Positions 8,287 to 17,290 are shown, numbered from the stretch's first letter. The stretch is 47,777 nucleotides of DNA from Nocardioides sp. AX2bis (GCF_902506435.1 NZ_LR733215.1:2217078-2264854); one strand, 5' to 3'. Numbers and translations are program-made. The notes: generated from the letters alone by a model not told the origin.

Positions 8287-8982
8287 GTGACCGGGAGCGA
8301 CTACGACCAGTGGGCAGAAGCCTACGCCACGGCGAACGCCGAGGGCTTCTTCAACGCCTGGTACGAGAAGCCGGCGATGCTCGACCTGCTCGGTGACGTG
8401 AGCGGGCATCGGATCCTCGACGCCGGGTGCGGCTCCGGTCCGACCACCGCCGCCCTGATCGACCGCGGCGCCCAGGTCAGCGGGTTCGACCTCAGCGCCG
8501 CGATGATCGGGATCGCCCGCCGCACCCTCCCCGAGACGGACCTCCGCGTCCACGACCTGACCGAGCCCCTGCCCTGGGACGACGACACGTTCGACGCCGT
8601 GGTGGCCTCGCTGGTGCTGCACTACGTGCACGACTGGTCGGGACCCCTGGCCGAGCTGCACCGGGTGCTCACCGTGGGCGGGCGGCTGCTGGTCTCGGTC
8701 AACCACCCTGGCGCCTTCCCGATCGTGCACCCGGACTCGGACTACTTCGCGATCACCGAGTACACCGAGGACTACGACTTCGCTGGCACCAGCGTGGACC
8801 TCACCTTCTTCCACCGCCCCCTCAGCGCCATGTCGATGTCCTTCGCCGAGGCCGGCTTCCGGATCGCCGGGATGCACGAGCCAGCGGCCCACCCCGACAC
8901 CCCGGCCGAGCTGTTGCCGCCGGGGGTGGAGCCCGCGGGGCGGTTCATCGGCTTCCTCTTCTTCGACCTGGAGGCGCTCTGA
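8287..8982 (+). CDS. Class I SAM-dependent methyltransferase
   Basis: The 231-residue enzyme carries the methyltransferase-11 fold: motif I ILDAGCGSGPT (43-53), an acidic end of strand 2 at VSGFDLSAAM, LPWDDDTFDAVVASLVLHY as motifs II/III, and a GGRLLVSVNHPG post motif. It should transfer a methyl group from S-adenosylmethionine to a small molecule; the substrate is not evident. The GTG start at 8287 is preceded by CACAGT seven nt upstream, a weak match to the leaderless pattern seen elsewhere here. Confidence 0.85.
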   Translation: MTGSDYDQWAEAYATANAEGFFNAWYEKPAMLDLLGDVSGHRILDAGCGSGPTTAALIDRGAQVSGFDLSAAMIGIARRTLPETDLRVHDLTEPLPWDDDTFDAVVASLVLHYVHDWSGPLAELHRVLTVGGRLLVSVNHPGAFPIVHPDSDYFAITEYTEDYDFAGTSVDLTFFHRPLSAMSMSFAEAGFRIAGMHEPAAHPDTPAELLPPGVEPAGRFIGFLFFDLEAL

Positions 8983-9061
8983 CCGCGTGGTCGCGTGGAG
9001 CCTCGCCCGGTGACCGCCGTGGACCCGGGTCGATGGCCGGGCACGTGCGAGGCTGCGCCGT

Positions 9062-10207
9062 GTGACCTGGAGCGCGGACAGACGGCTTGCGGTGCTGCTG
9101 CTCGCGGTGGCCACCGGGACCAACGTGCCCACCCCCCTGCTCCTGGTCTACCGCGAGCAGCTTGCGATGACCGATGCGTCCGTGACCGCGCTCTTCGGCG
9201 TGTACGCCCTCGGCCTGATGCTGGCGCTGGCGGTCGCGGGCCGCGCCGCCGACCGGTTCGGGCGACGTCGGGTCGTGCTGCCGGCAGCGATCTGCGCTTG
9301 TGCCACGTCGGGCCTGTTCATCCTCGCGACCGACAGCGAGCTCCTCCTCTACGTCGTCCGGTTCCTGCAGGGCGCGGCCTCGGGAACGGTGTTCAGCGTC
9401 GGCAGCGCCTGGCTGGTGGAGACGGCCTCGCGACGCGGCAACCCCGCGGGACCTCGTACGGCCGCGGTCGCCATGACTGGGGGCTTCGCGATCGGGCCGG
9501 TCTTCGCGGGCCTGATCGGCGAGTGGGGACCCTGGCCCCTGGTCCTCCCCTACCTGCTGCACGTGGTGATCCTGCTGGTGGCACTCCTGATCTCCTGGTC
9601 GGTGGCGGAGTCGCTGGTCCGGCCGACGAGAGCACCCGACGCTCCTGCCACCGGCGCGTTCCGGCCCGGCGCCCGGCGTACCGGCCTCCTCGTGGTCGCG
9701 CCGCTCGCGGTGTGCGTCTACGCCTTCCCGGCGAGCACGGTCGCCGCGGTCCCCGTCCTCGTCGGGTTCCCCGTCGCACCTGTGGCGCTGACCGGGCTGA
9801 TGGCCGGCCTCGCCCTCGGCGCCGGAGCGCTGGCGGCACCGCTCCAGGGTCGGCTCGGGCCGCGCACCGCACCGGTCGCGGCCGCCTGCGGAGTCGTCGG
9901 CTTCGGCGGTACGGCCCTCGCGGCCGCCGTACCCGCGCTCCTGCTGGTGGTCGTCCCGGCCTCGGTGGTGCTGGGAGCCGGCGGTGGTCTCGCGCTGGCC
10001 AGCGGAATCTCGCGGCTGCCCGCACTGGCCAGCGAGGGCCGGCTGGGCACCGTCTCGGCCGCCTTCTACGCCACCGCCTACCTCGGGTTCGGGTTCCCGC
10101 TGATGATCACCACGCTTGCCGAACGCGTCTCGGTGGCTCCCGTGCTGGCGGTCCTGGCCGGGCTGTGCGCCGTGCTCGCCGTCCAGCAGGAGCGGGCGCG
10201 GTTGTGA
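9062..10207 (+). CDS. MFS transporter
   Basis: The 381-residue membrane protein is built of repeated hydrophobic helices. A major-facilitator signature lies after helix 2 (VAGRAADRFGRRRV) and EWGPW / AALLI segments follow. Members of this group are drug or small-molecule:proton antiporters. The central loop (about 190-205) is basic and marks the two six-helix halves; the C-terminal half is Ala/Val/Gly rich. The GTG start at 9062 lies about 80 nt after the methyltransferase gene. Substrate unknown. Confidence 0.85.
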   Translation: MTWSADRRLAVLLLAVATGTNVPTPLLLVYREQLAMTDASVTALFGVYALGLMLALAVAGRAADRFGRRRVVLPAAICACATSGLFILATDSELLLYVVRFLQGAASGTVFSVGSAWLVETASRRGNPAGPRTAAVAMTGGFAIGPVFAGLIGEWGPWPLVLPYLLHVVILLVALLISWSVAESLVRPTRAPDAPATGAFRPGARRTGLLVVAPLAVCVYAFPASTVAAVPVLVGFPVAPVALTGLMAGLALGAGALAAPLQGRLGPRTAPVAAACGVVGFGGTALAAAVPALLLVVVPASVVLGAGGGLALASGISRLPALASEGRLGTVSAAFYATAYLGFGFPLMITTLAERVSVAPVLAVLAGLCAVLAVQQERARL

Positions 10208-10341
10208 GTCGCTGGGACCTAGGCCACTGACCTCGGCGCTGGTGTCGATCTGGGTGGATGCTGTTCGTCGTCTCGGTGTCAGAGCAGTTCGACCGACGCA
10301 GGCGACCACCCCGGTCGCCCCATCCCGAAGGAGACACCCTC

Positions 10342-10674
10342 ATGGCCCAGTACCTCGTCCTGATCTACGAGTCCGAGAACGACTACGCCAACGCCGCACC
10401 CGAGGTGTACGGCGAGGTGATCGCAGCGCACCAGCGGTTCTACGAGCGGTGGGGCGACGCGATCCTCGGCGGCAACGCCCTGCAGGGCAGCGACACCGCG
10501 ACCACCGTCCGCGGCGACGTGGTCACCGACGGACCCTTCGTCGAGAGCAAGGAGATGCTGGGTGGCTACTACCTGGTCGAGGCGGCCGACCTCGACGAGG
10601 CGCTCGAGATCGGGAAGTCGTGCCCGGCCGGCTTCGGCGGGGTGGAGGTCCGCCCGGTGATGGTCTTCGGCTGA
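10342..10674 (+). CDS. YCII/DGPF-domain protein, ECF42 partner
   Basis: The 110-residue protein has the YCII-related fold with the defining DGPF motif at 63-66 (VVTDGPFVESKEMLGGYYLVE). It starts at ATG 10342 behind a good GAAGGAGA ribosome site. The ECF sigma gene begins 17 nt downstream. In actinobacteria DGPF proteins are the regular neighbours of ECF42 sigma factors; they are thought to take part in the same regulatory circuit, though their chemistry is unknown. Confidence 0.9.
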   Translation: MAQYLVLIYESENDYANAAPEVYGEVIAAHQRFYERWGDAILGGNALQGSDTATTVRGDVVTDGPFVESKEMLGGYYLVEAADLDEALEIGKSCPAGFGGVEVRPVMVFG

Positions 10675-10691
10675 GCCGGCAGGAGGAACCG

Positions 10692-11999
10692 GTGGACGAC
10701 GCGCACGAGCAGGTGACGACGCTCGACGCGGTCCGCCGGGCGCTGGACGACGCGCACCGTCGCGAGTGGGCCTCCGTGCTCTCCGCGACGGTGCGGGTCG
10801 CCGGGAGCCTCGACCTCGCGGAGGAGTGCACCCAGGACGCCTACGTGCGGGCCCTGGAGGTCTGGGCCCGGGACGGGCTCCCCCGCAACCCCGGCGCGTG
10901 GCTCACCACGGCGGCGCGCAACCTCGCCATGGACCGGCACCGGCGGGCCGCCGTCCTGCGCGCCAAGCTGCCTCAACTCGCACCGGACGCCCGGTCCGCT
11001 CCCCCGGCCGCGAGCGACCAGACCACGGCCGACGCCCTCGACGAGGAGATCACCGACGACAGGCTCCGACTCGTCTTCACCTGTTGCCACCCGGCCTTGG
11101 CCCTCGAGGCGCAGGTGGCCCTCACGCTCCGTCTCGTGTGCGGCCTGAGCACCAAGGACATCGCGCACGCGTTCCTCGTCAGCGAGTCGACCATGGCGGC
11201 GAGGGTCACCAGGGCCAAGAAGAAGATCACCGCGGCGCGGATCCCCTACCGGGTCCCGGCGGGTCACGAGCTGGCCGAACGGCTCGATCCCGTGCTCACG
11301 GTGCTGCACCTCCTGCTCGCGACCGGGCACACCGCCCCCACCGGCGACCAGCTCCACCGCGTGGACCTCGTCGACCGCGCCGTCGACCTCGCCCGGGCGC
11401 TGCTCGATCTGATGCCCGACGAGCGCGAGCTCCGCGCGCTGCTGGGGCTCGCCCTGCTCAGCCAGGCCCGTGCCGCGACCAGGGTCGACACCACGGGGTC
11501 CTTCGTCCCGCTCGAGGACCAGGACCGTCGGCTCTGGGACCGCGAGCTGATCGCCGAGGGTGAGCCGTTGGTGCGGGACTCGCTGCGCGGGGGGCGACCT
11601 GGCCGGTTCGCGCTGCAGGCGGTGCTCGCGGCGCTGCACACCGCCGCGCCGAGCGTGGCCGCCACCGACTGGGACGAGGTGGTCACGGTGTACGACCTGC
11701 TCCTGCGGGCCTGGCCGTCACCGGTCGTCGGGCTCAACCGTGCTATCGCGATCGCCTTCCGCAACGGCCCGGAAGCCGGGCTCACCGCCCTGGAGTCGCT
11801 CGAGGCCGCGCACGGCACCACGCTGGAGCGCTACCACTACCTGCCCGCGGCACGAGCCGACCTGCTTCGCCGACTCGGCCGGACGGCGGCGGCGAGCGCG
11901 GCGTACGAGCAGGCTCTGACGCGGTGTGAGAACGATCCCGAGTCCCGCTACCTGCGCCGACGCCTCGCGGAGGTACGGCTCGCCCACGGTATGACATGA
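10692..11999 (+). CDS. ECF42-type RNA polymerase sigma factor with C-terminal TPR-like extension
   Basis: The 435-residue protein begins with sigma region 2 (about 15-85, AEECTQDAYVRALEVW). Sigma region 4 lies around 130-185 (LRLVCGLSTKDIAHAFLVSESTMAARVTRAKKKI). A long C-terminal part of about 250 helical residues is the hallmark of the ECF42 group and replaces an anti-sigma factor as the control module. The GTG at 10692 is preceded by GCAGGAGG. It is paired with the DGPF gene 17 nt upstream, as expected. Its stop lies 3 nt from the convergent propeller gene. Confidence 0.92.
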   Translation: MDDAHEQVTTLDAVRRALDDAHRREWASVLSATVRVAGSLDLAEECTQDAYVRALEVWARDGLPRNPGAWLTTAARNLAMDRHRRAAVLRAKLPQLAPDARSAPPAASDQTTADALDEEITDDRLRLVFTCCHPALALEAQVALTLRLVCGLSTKDIAHAFLVSESTMAARVTRAKKKITAARIPYRVPAGHELAERLDPVLTVLHLLLATGHTAPTGDQLHRVDLVDRAVDLARALLDLMPDERELRALLGLALLSQARAATRVDTTGSFVPLEDQDRRLWDRELIAEGEPLVRDSLRGGRPGRFALQAVLAALHTAAPSVAATDWDEVVTVYDLLLRAWPSPVVGLNRAIAIAFRNGPEAGLTALESLEAAHGTTLERYHYLPAARADLLRRLGRTAAASAAYEQALTRCENDPESRYLRRRLAEVRLAHGMT

Positions 12000-12002
12000 G
12001 GG

Positions 12003-13415
12003 CTACCGGGTGTGGAGGTAGACGTCGGGGCACTGCCCGGGGTGACCCGCGAACAGCGACGGGCGGCAGGTGTTGGTGTCGCCTGGCGCCAGGTTCGAGG
12101 CCGTGCTGAAGAAGGCCACCGAACGACCGTCTCCGCTGATCGCCGGGTCCGTGCTCGCATCGTCGGCCTGCTCCCCGGCACCGCTCACGCTGACCCTCGT
12201 CGTGGCCTCGGTCAGGCGGTCGTGGGTGAAGATGTCAGGGCACTGGCCGGGGAGCGTGAAGCTGGGCAAGGTCCGGAACGAGCAGGTGTTGGTGTCGTCC
12301 GGGACCAGGTTCGACGCGATCGAGCCGAATGCGACGACCTGTCCGTCCGCGCTGATGCTCGGACCGAAGACGCTGGCGCCGCGGATGCCGTAGTCGGACT
12401 CGTCGTTGCCCTGGACCCCCGCGCTGTCGACGCTCACCCGCGAGGTGGTGCCTGCGACGACGTCACGGACGAACACGTCGCGACGCGCGTTGGTGTCAGC
12501 GGAGGTCAGGTTGGTCGCATCGGAGACGAAGGCGACGGTCTGCCCGTTCGCGCTGATGGCCGGCATGCCGCTGAACGCGTCGCCCTCCGCGCCGGCGCTG
12601 GTCACGCTCACTCGCGTGGTCTCCCTCAGTCGCCGGTCCCGCAGGAACACGTCGACCTGGTCGTTGGTGTCACCCGCCACGACGTCGGGTGCGAAGGAGG
12701 TGAACGACACGTAGCGGCCGCCGTTGCTGACGGCCGGTGCCGCCGCGTTCGACAGCGGCGCACCGCCGACCGACCTGCTGACCAGGAAGATCCGGCCGGT
12801 CCGGATGTTCTTGACGTAGATGTTGCGGGTGAACTCCGGGGTGCCGCCCGCGACCAGGTTGGTCGCGTCCGAGGCGAACGCGGCGAAGGTCCCGTCCCGG
12901 CTGATCGTCGGCGTCAGGCTCGGCGCGTTGCCGGGCGTCCCGTCGGAGGCGCTGCTGATCAGGGTCGTGGTCCGTGCGCGCAGGTCCCGCAGGAAGATGT
13001 CGCTGGCGTTGTTGCGGTCCCCGGGGACGAGGTTGGTCGCGCTCGAGGTGAAGACGACCTGCCTGCCGCCGCCACTGACCGCCGGCCAGTCGCTGTCTCC
13101 GTCGGCCTGGCGGCCCCCGCTGTTGACGCTGACCCGCTCGACGACAGCCGAGCCGAGCCGCCGGACGAAGACGTCCTCCACGGTGTTGGTGTCCCGCCGG
13201 ACCAGGTTGGTGGCGACCGAGTCAAAAGCGATCACCGAACCGTCTCGGTTCACCGAAGGTCGGCTCAAGCGGGCACTGATGTCGTCGGGCTCACCGGTCG
13301 GGGACACGCTGACGCGGACCGTGCCGCTGGGTGGTGCCACGGCCACTCCGGAAGCCGTGGGAGCGAACCCGACGAGCACGGCGGCTCCGAGGGTGGCACA
13401 GGTGCGTAGGCGCAT
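12003..13415 (-). CDS. Secreted TolB/WD40-like beta-propeller protein
   Basis: The 470-residue protein has a signal peptide (hydrophobic 6-26). About six to seven repeats of some 60 residues follow, each built on the pattern PxISxDGxxVAFxSxATNLVxGDTN then DVFxRD and RVSV. This is the PD40/TolB-type propeller, likely an exported six- or seven-bladed structure. Many Asp/Asn residues in the GDTN turns could bind calcium. No enzymatic motif is visible; two Cys pairs near the end may form disulfides. It is convergent with the ECF42 gene. Confidence 0.85.
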   Translation of the reverse strand: MRLRTCATLGAAVLVGFAPTASGVAVAPPSGTVRVSVSPTGEPDDISARLSRPSVNRDGSVIAFDSVATNLVRRDTNTVEDVFVRRLGSAVVERVSVNSGGRQADGDSDWPAVSGGGRQVVFTSSATNLVPGDRNNASDIFLRDLRARTTTLISSASDGTPGNAPSLTPTISRDGTFAAFASDATNLVAGGTPEFTRNIYVKNIRTGRIFLVSRSVGGAPLSNAAAPAVSNGGRYVSFTSFAPDVVAGDTNDQVDVFLRDRRLRETTRVSVTSAGAEGDAFSGMPAISANGQTVAFVSDATNLTSADTNARRDVFVRDVVAGTTSRVSVDSAGVQGNDESDYGIRGASVFGPSISADGQVVAFGSIASNLVPDDTNTCSFRTLPSFTLPGQCPDIFTHDRLTEATTRVSVSGAGEQADDASTDPAISGDGRSVAFFSTASNLAPGDTNTCRPSLFAGHPGQCPDVYLHTR

Positions 13416-13648
13416 GAAGACTTCTCCTGGTCGTCGAACCTGTCGGCGCGTCGTGCCCGAGCTGGATCGTCAACGTAGGACGGCGTCGCGGCGAGGCACC
13501 AGAGCAATTGGTGCTGGTACCTCGTCGAGCAACCGTCGCCCGTTCGATCACGGCGGCTCGGGTGACGCACGCTCTGCGAGCCGATCGTCGGCTGGCACCC
13601 GAATCCGGGTCATGAGGGATTCGATGCATCAGGTTCCCGACAACAGAG

Positions 13649-14247
13649 ATGCTCGTGGGCATGTCCGCGGATTTCCTGCCCGCGCCGACGCCTCGGCCGT
13701 CTCGACTGGTGCGCCATCGGTGGATGGCCATCGCTCTGGCTTTCTTCTTGACGGTGGGGACCAGCGCCGTGGCGTGGGCGTGGAGGCACCCCGATGTGTC
13801 CTTCGACTACGGCTACGGCATGTCGACGACTCGCCCTGTCGGCGTCACGAGCTGGACGGCGCTTGCCGACTCGTACGGGTCGGGGTCGTCGCCCGTCACC
13901 TTCACGGGTCTCGAGCCGATCTATGAGTCCGACGGTGCAGCGGTGCGCGTCGAGTACCTCCTCTGCGAGCTCGATCCGCAAGCACTCGAGGAGGAAGGCG
14001 TATCCGGCTTCGGGTTCGGGCTCAGCACCCGCGCGGTCGATCGATACTGCTCGAGCATCCGCCCGGCGCAGGGCGCGGCTTCCCTCTGCGCTCGCAGGAC
14101 CGACAGGAGCTGCTGGTCGGGATCACGCCCACCCAGGCAGGGCGCAGCATCATCCGCCCGCACCACCTGTCGTACCGAGCTGGCTGGCAGCGAGGCAGCA
14201 GTGACATCCTTGTCGAGACGAGGCTCGAGGCGCGGCGAGCGGAGTGA
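13649..14247 (+). pseudogene. Frameshifted gene for a single-pass membrane protein
   Basis: The first frame (from ATG 13649 or 13661) encodes a basic N-terminus, one membrane helix (WMAIALAFFLTVGTSAVAWAW) and an extracellular domain with LEPIYESDGAAVRVEYLLCELD. Near 14055-14075 the sensible frame changes: the -1 frame continues as LRSQDRQELLVGITPTQAGR and IIRPHHLSYRAGWQRGSS to a TGA at 14245-14247. The other frame runs on with no protein-like pattern to about 14323. Removing one GC from GGGCGCGG restores a single frame of about 198 residues, so either a slippage mutation or a sequencing error is likely. No known family recognised. Confidence 0.6.
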
Positions 14248-14370
14248 CTCCGGAGTTGCGATGCCCGTGTCGAACCCGTCGAGGCCGGTCCCTCGCCTGC
14301 GTCGGACCCCATGTACTCCTTGACGGAGGCGCAACCGCTGACGGGAGCAACTGACGGGTCCCGTCGGTCG

Positions 14371-14700
14371 TCACGTGGTGGCTCGTCGGTTCGGCGCTCC
14401 GATCCGGGAGAGGACCACGGTTCCCTGCGAGAAGGCGCGGCGGATCCGAGCTAGGCGCTGGTAGGCGGCAGAGGCGTACCAGTCCTTCGCGCCGTCGGTC
14501 TCGGGGAACCCGATGACGATGAGATCGTCGGAGAAGGAGCCCTCGACCACCGTGGGTGAGCCACCGTGGATGAAGAAGCTGCCTCCGTAGGGGGCGAGGG
14601 TGTCGTCGATCTCAGTGAGATAGGTCTGCAGACCTTCGCCGGGTTCGATCGCGTGCAGCATGCCCACGGCGAAGCTTGCGGGTCGGGTCGTAGTCGTCAT
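14371..14700 (-). CDS. DUF1330-like small protein
   Basis: The 109-residue protein fits the DUF1330 / dimeric alpha-beta-barrel type: a first strand (ASFAVGMLHAI), a helix, GGSFFIHGGSPTVVEGSFSDDLIVIGFP and DWYASAAYQRLARIRR, the usual core ending. Function of this family is unknown; members are small cytoplasmic dimers. The ATG at 14700 is the only good start. It stands alone between a frameshifted gene and an intergenic repeat copy. Confidence 0.75.
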   Translation of the reverse strand: MTTTTRPASFAVGMLHAIEPGEGLQTYLTEIDDTLAPYGGSFFIHGGSPTVVEGSFSDDLIVIGFPETDGAKDWYASAAYQRLARIRRAFSQGTVVLSRIGAPNRRATT

Positions 14701-14754
14701 GGTGCTGCTAGCGGTCGGCCGGGACGCGAACGATCCCTGAGTGACGGCCCGGGT

Positions 14755-14790
14755 GTGGACGAGTCACTGGCACGCTCCGCGTGATGTTCC
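14755..14790 (-). repeat. Dispersed intergenic repeat, copy 1 (minus strand)
   Basis: Read on the minus strand, it contains GCGGAGCGTGCCAGT, the core shared with copies near 16.5, 21.4, 22.8, 30.0 and 31.5 kb. It lies between the DUF1330-like and hydrolase genes. Confidence 0.6.
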
Positions 14791-14834
14791 GCCGAAGGCG
14801 ACGGGTGCGACAGCCGACCGGCTGAGCAGCAGAC

Positions 14835-15617
14835 TCAGTCGGTGCCGTCGAGAATGAGTCGGGCCGCCTCTTCCGGTGCGTCCCATTGTGGGAAGTGCCC
14901 GCACCGCTCGAACCAGTGCAGCACCGCGTCGGGATACAGCGCTTGCGCACGGGTGGCCTGCCTCGGCACGGTCACCAGGTCACGACGACCCCAACCGATC
15001 GTGACCCGGCCGGGCACGGTGCCCGCCGGGGCTCCCTGTTGCTTGGGCCCGTTCGTCAAGGCGTCCAGGGCGGCACCGGTCCCCGGGGAGTCGGCCAACC
15101 CACGCACGTCCGGCAACACGGTCTCGGCCGAGAGTGCCCAGGGTCGCGGCGACAACTGCGCGAGCAGCAGAGTCCGCCCCACCGGGCTGGCAAGCAGGGC
15201 CGGCAGCCTGCCTCGCAGGGCTCGGACCAGGGCGATCGACGGCCGCAGCGTGGCGCCGAAGACGACGAGCTCGCGGTCGCTCCAGAAGCCACCCGGGTCC
15301 AACGCCACGGTGTCGCCGCCGATGCCTCGGCGCGCGAGCTCGAGCACGATCCGGCCGCCCATCGACTGGCCCGCGGTCGAGACGCCGTCCAAGCCCTGTT
15401 CACGGATGAAGTCTGCGACGGAGTCGGTCAGGGTGGCGATCGAGACCTCGCCTGTCAACGGCGGCGTCTCGCCGAACCCCGGCAGGTCGACGGCGATGAC
15501 CTCACGACTCTCAGCCAGCGCGTCGAGGACCGGGGACCACGATCGCCACCCAGCCCCCAGACCGTGCACCAGCAGCAGCGGACTTCCGCTGCCTCGTCTC
15601 ACATGGTTCAGCGTCAC
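14835..15617 (-). CDS. Alpha/beta hydrolase
   Basis: Taking the GTG at 15617, the product is 260 residues: oxyanion motif VHGLG (17-21), nucleophile elbow AGQSMGG with Ser85, an acidic residue in VALDPGGFW or after VTIGWGRRD, and catalytic His241 in CGHFPQWDAPEEAA. This is a complete catalytic set of the esterase/haloperoxidase type. The frame stays open upstream to 15728, but the extra residues look non-coding (Pro/Gly rich), so the later start is preferred; it is uncertain because no clear ribosome site is present. Substrate unknown. Confidence 0.82.
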   Translation of the reverse strand: MTLNHVRRGSGSPLLLVHGLGAGWRSWSPVLDALAESREVIAVDLPGFGETPPLTGEVSIATLTDSVADFIREQGLDGVSTAGQSMGGRIVLELARRGIGGDTVALDPGGFWSDRELVVFGATLRPSIALVRALRGRLPALLASPVGRTLLLAQLSPRPWALSAETVLPDVRGLADSPGTGAALDALTNGPKQQGAPAGTVPGRVTIGWGRRDLVTVPRQATRAQALYPDAVLHWFERCGHFPQWDAPEEAARLILDGTD

Positions 15618-15802
15618 TCCCGAAACGGTACACGCGGCATTCGGGCCGCTCGGGCCTCTCGGGGTGCCCGGACCGCTCGACCGCCAGATGCGTATCGGCC
15701 CGCTTGGCACTACGGGTCGAGACGTCATCTATCAGTGCAGCAGTCCCGACCGCCTTGCATGCTCAAGGCTCTTTCGCGTTCAGGCGCTGCCAGACTGGCT
15801 TC

Positions 15803-16420
15803 ATGCGGGAGATCTATCTGGTGACACACCCTGAGGCGACCCACGTCGTCGAGGGATTGGTCGGCGGGTGGTACGACGCCGACCTCACCGCGAACGGAAT
15901 CGAGCAAGCCGAACGGATCGCCACCTCCATCGCTGCCCGTACTCCTCACCGGGAAACAGCACTCACATCCTCAGACCTGCGGCGAACCCGTCGCACGGCC
16001 GAGGCAATAGCTGGCCGCCTCGACGTGGACCCCCTACTGGATCCTGGATTGCGGGAACAGTCCTACGGCGCCGCTGAGGGGCTGCCCGTCGGCACCATCG
16101 ACTTCCTGCCACTGCCGGTGGCCGGCGACCGCATCCGACACCACGACGGGGTCACGGGATCTGAGACCAGACTCGACTTCGCCACCAGGGTCTACGCCGC
16201 CTTGGACCGTGTCATCGAGCGCGGCGCGGAGCACTCGGTGGTAGTGACCCACGGGGGCAGCGCAACATTCTTGATCGCGGCGTGGATCGGCATGCCCTTG
16301 GAGTCCCTCGGCTCGGTGAAGTTCAAGCTCTCCCCGGGAAGTATCAGCGTCCTGCGTCAACACGACCTGGCCAGCGACAGGCAGGTCGTATCGCTCAACG
16401 AGGTCGAGCACCTCAACTGA
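15803..16420 (+). CDS. Histidine phosphatase superfamily protein with altered N-terminal motif
   Basis: The 205-residue protein has the phosphoglycerate-mutase-like fold. It has LVTHPEATH at 6-14 where the family usually has LVRHGET, and then GWYDADLTANGIEQAERIA, SSDLRRTRRTAEAIA, a DPGLREQSYGAAEG segment and VVVTHGGSATFLIAAW with the second histidine. The phosphorylated histidine is kept, but the RHG arginine is a threonine. This THPEATH variant is known in some actinobacterial members, so activity is possible but not assured. The ATG at 15803 is where homology begins. Confidence 0.82.
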   Translation: MREIYLVTHPEATHVVEGLVGGWYDADLTANGIEQAERIATSIAARTPHRETALTSSDLRRTRRTAEAIAGRLDVDPLLDPGLREQSYGAAEGLPVGTIDFLPLPVAGDRIRHHDGVTGSETRLDFATRVYAALDRVIERGAEHSVVVTHGGSATFLIAAWIGMPLESLGSVKFKLSPGSISVLRQHDLASDRQVVSLNEVEHLN

Positions 16421-16469
16421 CAGCCCTGCCACAACGGGCCCGTCAGTTGAGTCGAATCGCTTCTAGTCG

Positions 16470-16524
16470 GTTCGCCGGGCGTGCCAGTACGAGATGGGCT
16501 CGCGGAGCGTGCCACTACCGCATC
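16470..16524 (+). repeat. Dispersed intergenic repeat, copy 2 (tandem)
   Basis: Two half-copies follow each other: one with GGCGTGCCAGTACGAGATGG and one with CTCGCGGAGCGTGCCACTAC. The core matches the other copies in the 14.7-31.5 kb zone. Confidence 0.65.
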
Positions 16525-16583
16525 AGGCCAGGGCGGCGCTCAGCGTCGCCACGTGTCTCTGTCCGGGCAATATGCTCGGTCTC

Positions 16584-16763
16584 ATGAAGCTCTTTCGACG
16601 ACGGGCCGCCGGGACATCGAAAAAAGCCGCATTGGCGGAGGCGCGAAGGGCCACCGGCAAAGCGCGTCGCGAGAACGAGAAGACCGAGCGCTATCGGGCC
16701 AACAAGCAGGGGGACCCCGCCCACCAGATGACCACGAACCAGTGGATCGGGGGCGGGAGCTAG
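16584..16763 (+). CDS. Small basic hypothetical protein
   Basis: The 59-residue product is strongly basic and helical in its first half (MKLFRRRAAGTSKKAALAEA). It ends in the polar TTNQWIGGGS. The start is supported by a TATGCT -10 box (16571-16576) ending 7 nt before the ATG, the same leaderless layout as several genes here. No family is recognised. The amphipathic Arg/Lys/Ala helix could bind nucleic acid or membrane, but that is speculation. Confidence 0.5.
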   Translation: MKLFRRRAAGTSKKAALAEARRATGKARRENEKTERYRANKQGDPAHQMTTNQWIGGGS

Positions 16764-17133
16764 GGCGTGCTGCACGACGTGGTGCCGGTCTGAGGAACCC
16801 GGATGAGGAACGCTGGCCACAGGTGAGCAGGGCGCTCGGAAGCTGAACGAGCCTCCGTCCCGCAGGGGTGTCGACAACGGACCGGTGGCCGTGGGCGGCA
16901 CACAGTGGAGCGGTCGACGTCGAACAGCTCGGTGACCTCGGCGGTGCTGCACGCGCTGTGGCACGCGAGCAACTGCTCCGAGCTGACTGATGTCGACGAT
17001 GCCCGGGCGGTCGGTCCTGCGAAGTACCGGTACTAAAGGACACTCGCAGACCGCCCTCGCGCACACCTAGCGTCGGTGTGGTGAGAGAGCGACCCACTCG
17101 GGGCCGGATCCTCACCGTCGAGAGGAAATCATC
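16764..17133. other. 370-bp intergenic region upstream of the small RG/T-rich peptide gene
   Basis: No complete gene is seen. On the minus strand around 16900-16950 a short stretch reads like a helix-turn-helix (STAEVTELFDVDRSTV) but has no reasonable start or extension, so it is at best a relic. Near the right end, TAGCGT at 17070-17075 is a possible -10 box for the peptide gene. A GTACCGGTAC palindrome lies at 17026-17035. Confidence 0.4.
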
Positions 17134-17271
17134 ATGGCTTTCCGCGCCTACTCCCTGTCCAGCCGTCGAGGCCGCGGTCGCCGCGGTCGTCACGGTCGCA
17201 CCGGCACGAGCACCCGCACCGGCGGCCACACGAGCGGTGGCACCAGCACCCGCACACGCACCGGTCACTGA
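17134..17271 (+). CDS. 45-residue Arg/Gly/Thr-rich peptide, putative exported or modified peptide
   Basis: A strong GAGAGGA ribosome site (17120-17126) precedes the ATG at 17134 by 7 nt. The product has a short N-terminal part (MAFRAYSLSS), an Arg/Gly block (RRGRGRRGRHGR) and a tail dominated by Thr, Ser, Gly, Arg and His (TSTRTGGHTSGGTSTRTRTG). It ends at TGA 17269-17271. Then come a GC hairpin, an ABC exporter and a coupled Ser/Thr kinase. That arrangement resembles a precursor-exporter-modifier cassette, with the Thr/Ser tail as possible phosphorylation sites. No cyclase, protease or leader motif is visible, so a RiPP assignment is only a hypothesis; a structural RG-rich protein is the alternative. 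Confidence 0.55.
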   Translation: MAFRAYSLSSRRGRGRRGRHGRTGTSTRTGGHTSGGTSTRTRTGH

Positions 17272-17290
17272 TCCTCCGACCAGGAGGTCA

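Noticed and set aside
16760..16972. Short minus-strand frame with a helix-turn-helix-like stretch
   Set aside because: Only about 16 residues look meaningful, with no ribosome site and a non-protein-like remainder; noted as possible relic only.
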